Origin: Massilia psychrophila
GTDB taxonomy: Bacteria; Pseudomonadota; Gammaproteobacteria; Burkholderiales; Burkholderiaceae_D
Direction of reading: 5' to 3'
Length of the DNA stretch: 64,000 bases
Assembly: GCF_002760665.1 (NCBI RefSeq)
Contig: NZ_PDOB01000001.1
Span: forward strand, 310,001 to 374,000
In this document: in pieces, positions 62,054 through 64,000 of the stretch
Numbering within the stretch: the stretch's first letter is position 1
Layout: each line of letters starts with the position of its first letter
Program-made: the position numbers and the translations under genes
The notes under the pieces: generated by a model
Told to the model about the DNA's origin: nothing
The model's database searches: none
What the model saw: only the letters and a program-made list of their open reading frames with translations

Positions 62054-64000
62054 ATGACTGAATTTTCGCCTGAAGTTTCGCGCCGGCCGCAATTCGCCCA
62101 ATTCGACACCGGGCCGCTGTCCTGGGTGATCGGTGAAATCCGCGAGGCGCTTGGGCGTTCGCGGGCCGCGCTCGACGAAGCGGCAGTGCGGGGCGCGGAC
62201 GCCCGTGCAACCTGCCTGCAGCATGCGAAAACCCATCTGCACCAGGCGCACGGCGCTCTCCAGATGGTAGACGTCGAAGGCGTCGGCCTGATGACCGAGG
62301 CGGCCGAGCAGGCGCTCGAACGGATGCGCGACGGCAGTCTCGAGTGCAGCCCGGCGCTTTGCGCGGCGGTGGCCGATGCCTACCAGGCCGTCATCGAATA
62401 CCTCGACGAGCTGGTCGCTGGCGCGGCGCCGCAGCCGGTCCGCCTGTTCCCGTATTACCGCACGCTGCAGGAGTCGCTGGGCGCCGCCCGCATCCATCCG
62501 TCCGACCTGCTGTTCGTCGACCTGTCGGTCACGGTCGACCTGCCGCCCGCTGCCATGTCGGCTACACCGGTCACCACGGCCACGCCCGATTACGCAGCCT
62601 GCCGCGCCCGTTTCGAAAAATCCTTGCTGCCGTTCCTGAAAAGCGCCGAGCCGGAGGCGCAGCGCACCCACGCGCTCTCGCTGGCAGAGGCGATCGCGCT
62701 GGTCGAACGGGCGCAGAACGAGCCGCCCGCCCGCACCTTCTGGCTGGCGATGCGCTGTTTCGCCGAGCTGGTGGCAAGCGGCCAATTGGCCAGCGACCTG
62801 TACGCGAAACAGTTGTTCGGCCTGATCAACCTGCAGATCCGCCGCCTGTCGCAAGGCCAGGGCGGGTTGCCCGAGGCGATGCTGCGCGACGCGCTGTTTT
62901 TCATCGCCGCGGCAAGCGCGCCGAACGCCGGCGCGCAACTGCTGCGCCGCGCGTATGGACTGGCTGGCATGGTGCCGGCCGATTACGACAGCCGCCGCTA
63001 CGGCCGCATCGACGCCGCGGCGTTGAGAACGGCCAAGGACGCGCTGGCCCAGACCAAGACGGGCTGGGACCACATTGCATCGAGCGGCGGCGTCGACCTC
63101 GAAGCAGGCTTTAATCAGGCGCTGGCCACCTTGGCCGGCGCCAGCGATGAATTGGGCGCGCCGGCCCTGGCGCAGTTGTTGCGCGAACTTGGCCGCGCCG
63201 CCAGCGATTCGATCGCGTCCGGTCGCAGCGACCAGTTCAGCATGGAGATGGCCACCGCGATGCTGTTCGTCGAGCACGGCCTTGACCAGGTGCGCCAGCT
63301 GCCGGCCGATTTTGAAGAACACGCCGAAGTCGTCGGTGCGCGCCTGCTGGCGCTTGCCGCCGGCGAAACGCCTGCCGACGCGCCGCAATGGCAGGGCGAG
63401 CTGTCGCGCCAGATCCAGCAGGGCCAGACCGTGGCAGTGCTGGCCGGAGAAATGAAAGCGGGTCTGCGCCAGGTCGAAAAAGTGCTCGACGACTACTATG
63501 CGGACCCGGCACGCCGTCCCGCGCTGGCCCAGATCGACCCGCTGCTGCACCAGTTGCAAGGCGCGCTGGCAATCCTCGACCAGGACCAGGCGATGCGCGC
63601 CACGCTGCATGTGAAAGACGCGGTGCGCGCGCTGGCCTCAGGTGACGGCGCTGCAAGCGCCCAGGCGGCGTCGCTGCGCAACATCGCGCAAAACGTTGGC
63701 GCGCTCGGCTTTTTCATCGACATGTTGGCGCATAATTTCGACGCCGCCAAGAACCGCTTCAGGTTCAACCAGGCCGATAGCATGTTCCGCGAAGTGCCGT
63801 TCGAGAAGACGGTTGCCGGCGATACGCCGTTTGACGTCGAGCCGGTCGAACCTGCCGACACCGAGCGTGGGGCGCCGGCTGCCGCACAGCCCGAACAGCC
63901 CGCACAGCCCGCACAGCCCGCACAGCCGCCCGCGCCGATGGCCGGCGGCGCAGATGAAGTCGAAGCCGAACTGCTCGAGATCTTCATTTCGGAAGCGCAG
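62054..64000 (+). CDS. chpA: chemotaxis-type hybrid histidine kinase ChpA/PilL (partial)
   Basis: 649 codons from ATG 62054 to the window end with no stop. The visible part is the long N-terminal helical region that precedes the multiple Hpt domains: QFAQFDTGPLSWVIGEIREALGR at the start, an Hpt-like segment near 45-100 (HAKTHLHQAHGALQMVDVEGVGLM), and at the edge ELLEIFISEAQ, the usual opening of the next Hpt domain. The kinase, CheW and receiver domains lie outside. It phosphorylates PilG/PilH. An in-frame 9-bp repeat (63884-63928) makes a PAQ-rich linker before the Hpt. Confidence 0.85.
   Translation, partial: MTEFSPEVSRRPQFAQFDTGPLSWVIGEIREALGRSRAALDEAAVRGADARATCLQHAKTHLHQAHGALQMVDVEGVGLMTEAAEQALERMRDGSLECSPALCAAVADAYQAVIEYLDELVAGAAPQPVRLFPYYRTLQESLGAARIHPSDLLFVDLSVTVDLPPAAMSATPVTTATPDYAACRARFEKSLLPFLKSAEPEAQRTHALSLAEAIALVERAQNEPPARTFWLAMRCFAELVASGQLASDLYAKQLFGLINLQIRRLSQGQGGLPEAMLRDALFFIAAASAPNAGAQLLRRAYGLAGMVPADYDSRRYGRIDAAALRTAKDALAQTKTGWDHIASSGGVDLEAGFNQALATLAGASDELGAPALAQLLRELGRAASDSIASGRSDQFSMEMATAMLFVEHGLDQVRQLPADFEEHAEVVGARLLALAAGETPADAPQWQGELSRQIQQGQTVAVLAGEMKAGLRQVEKVLDDYYADPARRPALAQIDPLLHQLQGALAILDQDQAMRATLHVKDAVRALASGDGAASAQAASLRNIAQNVGALGFFIDMLAHNFDAAKNRFRFNQADSMFREVPFEKTVAGDTPFDVEPVEPADTERGAPAAAQPEQPAQPAQPAQPPAPMAGGADEVEAELLEIFISEAQ
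63884..63928. repeat. 9-bp tandem repeat inside chpA, five copies
   Basis: GCACAGCCC at 63884-63892, GAACAGCCC at 63893-63901, GCACAGCCC at 63902-63910 and 63911-63919, and GCACAGCCG at 63920-63928, coding for AQP/EQP repeats in a linker. Confidence 0.88.

Overview
The window reads as chromosomal DNA of a GC-rich betaproteobacterium, most likely family Oxalobacteraceae (Massilia, Duganella or Janthinobacterium relatives). That placement is an inference from base composition, family-typical gene blocks (aroQ-accB-accC-prmA-zinc-ribbon DUF3426; ffh near ccsA-pilS-pilR; rubredoxin-pilG-H-I-J-chpA), Ala/Lys/Pro-rich histone-like proteins and intergenic repeats with the core GGGGTCAG. Almost all of it is compact housekeeping sequence. 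No rRNA, tRNA, CRISPR array, prophage, plasmid origin or complete insertion sequence was seen.

Layout. 1-7 kb is an export-flavoured accessory stretch: an M14-type zinc hydrolase cut by the window edge, a secreted cyanophycinase, a secreted M64 zinc peptidase, a small exported Ala/Lys-rich protein, the wreck of a LytTR-type two-component system, and a TonB-dependent receptor. 7-11.4 kb holds parC and parE, separated by a palindromic repeat cluster. 11.5-16.7 kb has a degenerate receiver-like protein, a PuuD-type glutamine-amidotransferase gene broken by one in-frame stop, a 71-bp tandem repeat, a CoxE-like VWA/MoxR pair and two small cytochromes c. 16.8-25.5 kb has a membrane-anchored AraC regulator, an exported amidohydrolase, DUF1841, rppH, proS, a lytic transglycosylase, a SWIB protein with a histone-like tail, and ffh. 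25.8-28.5 kb is an NMT1-type ABC importer of unknown substrate. 28.6-32.9 kb is ccsA-like, a PP0621-like gene and pilS-pilR.

33.4-37.6 kb is nrdAB (class Ia ribonucleotide reductase). 38.1-40.1 kb has a histone H1-like protein, YggT and DUF167. 40.2-47.2 kb is a minus-strand run: an unknown conserved gene and a TlpA-like thioredoxin, then aroQ-accB-accC-prmA-DUF3426-PfkB kinase. 47.3-54.5 kb is a plus-strand run: mpl-yqiA-like-ubiC-RNB exonuclease-TonB-like-aroE-mtgA, with many 4-bp stop/start overlaps. 54.7-57.9 kb has corA facing a thiD-hemL operon. 58-64 kb is rubredoxin plus the pilus chemosensory operon pilG-pilH-pilI-pilJ-chpA, with chpA running off the end. Type IV pilus control therefore appears twice: PilS/PilR for sigma-54 transcription and the Chp chemosensory array for twitching.

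No clearly new multi-gene system (defence island, new biosynthetic cluster) was found. The observations most worth following are the two related GGGGTCAG repeat families (one copy inside a coding sequence), the single nonsense codon in the PuuD-like gene, the collapsed LytTR two-component remnant, in-frame simple repeats in PilR, PilS and ChpA, an 11-bp tandem repeat at 28.5 kb, and three unlinked Ala/Lys-rich proteins, one of them exported.
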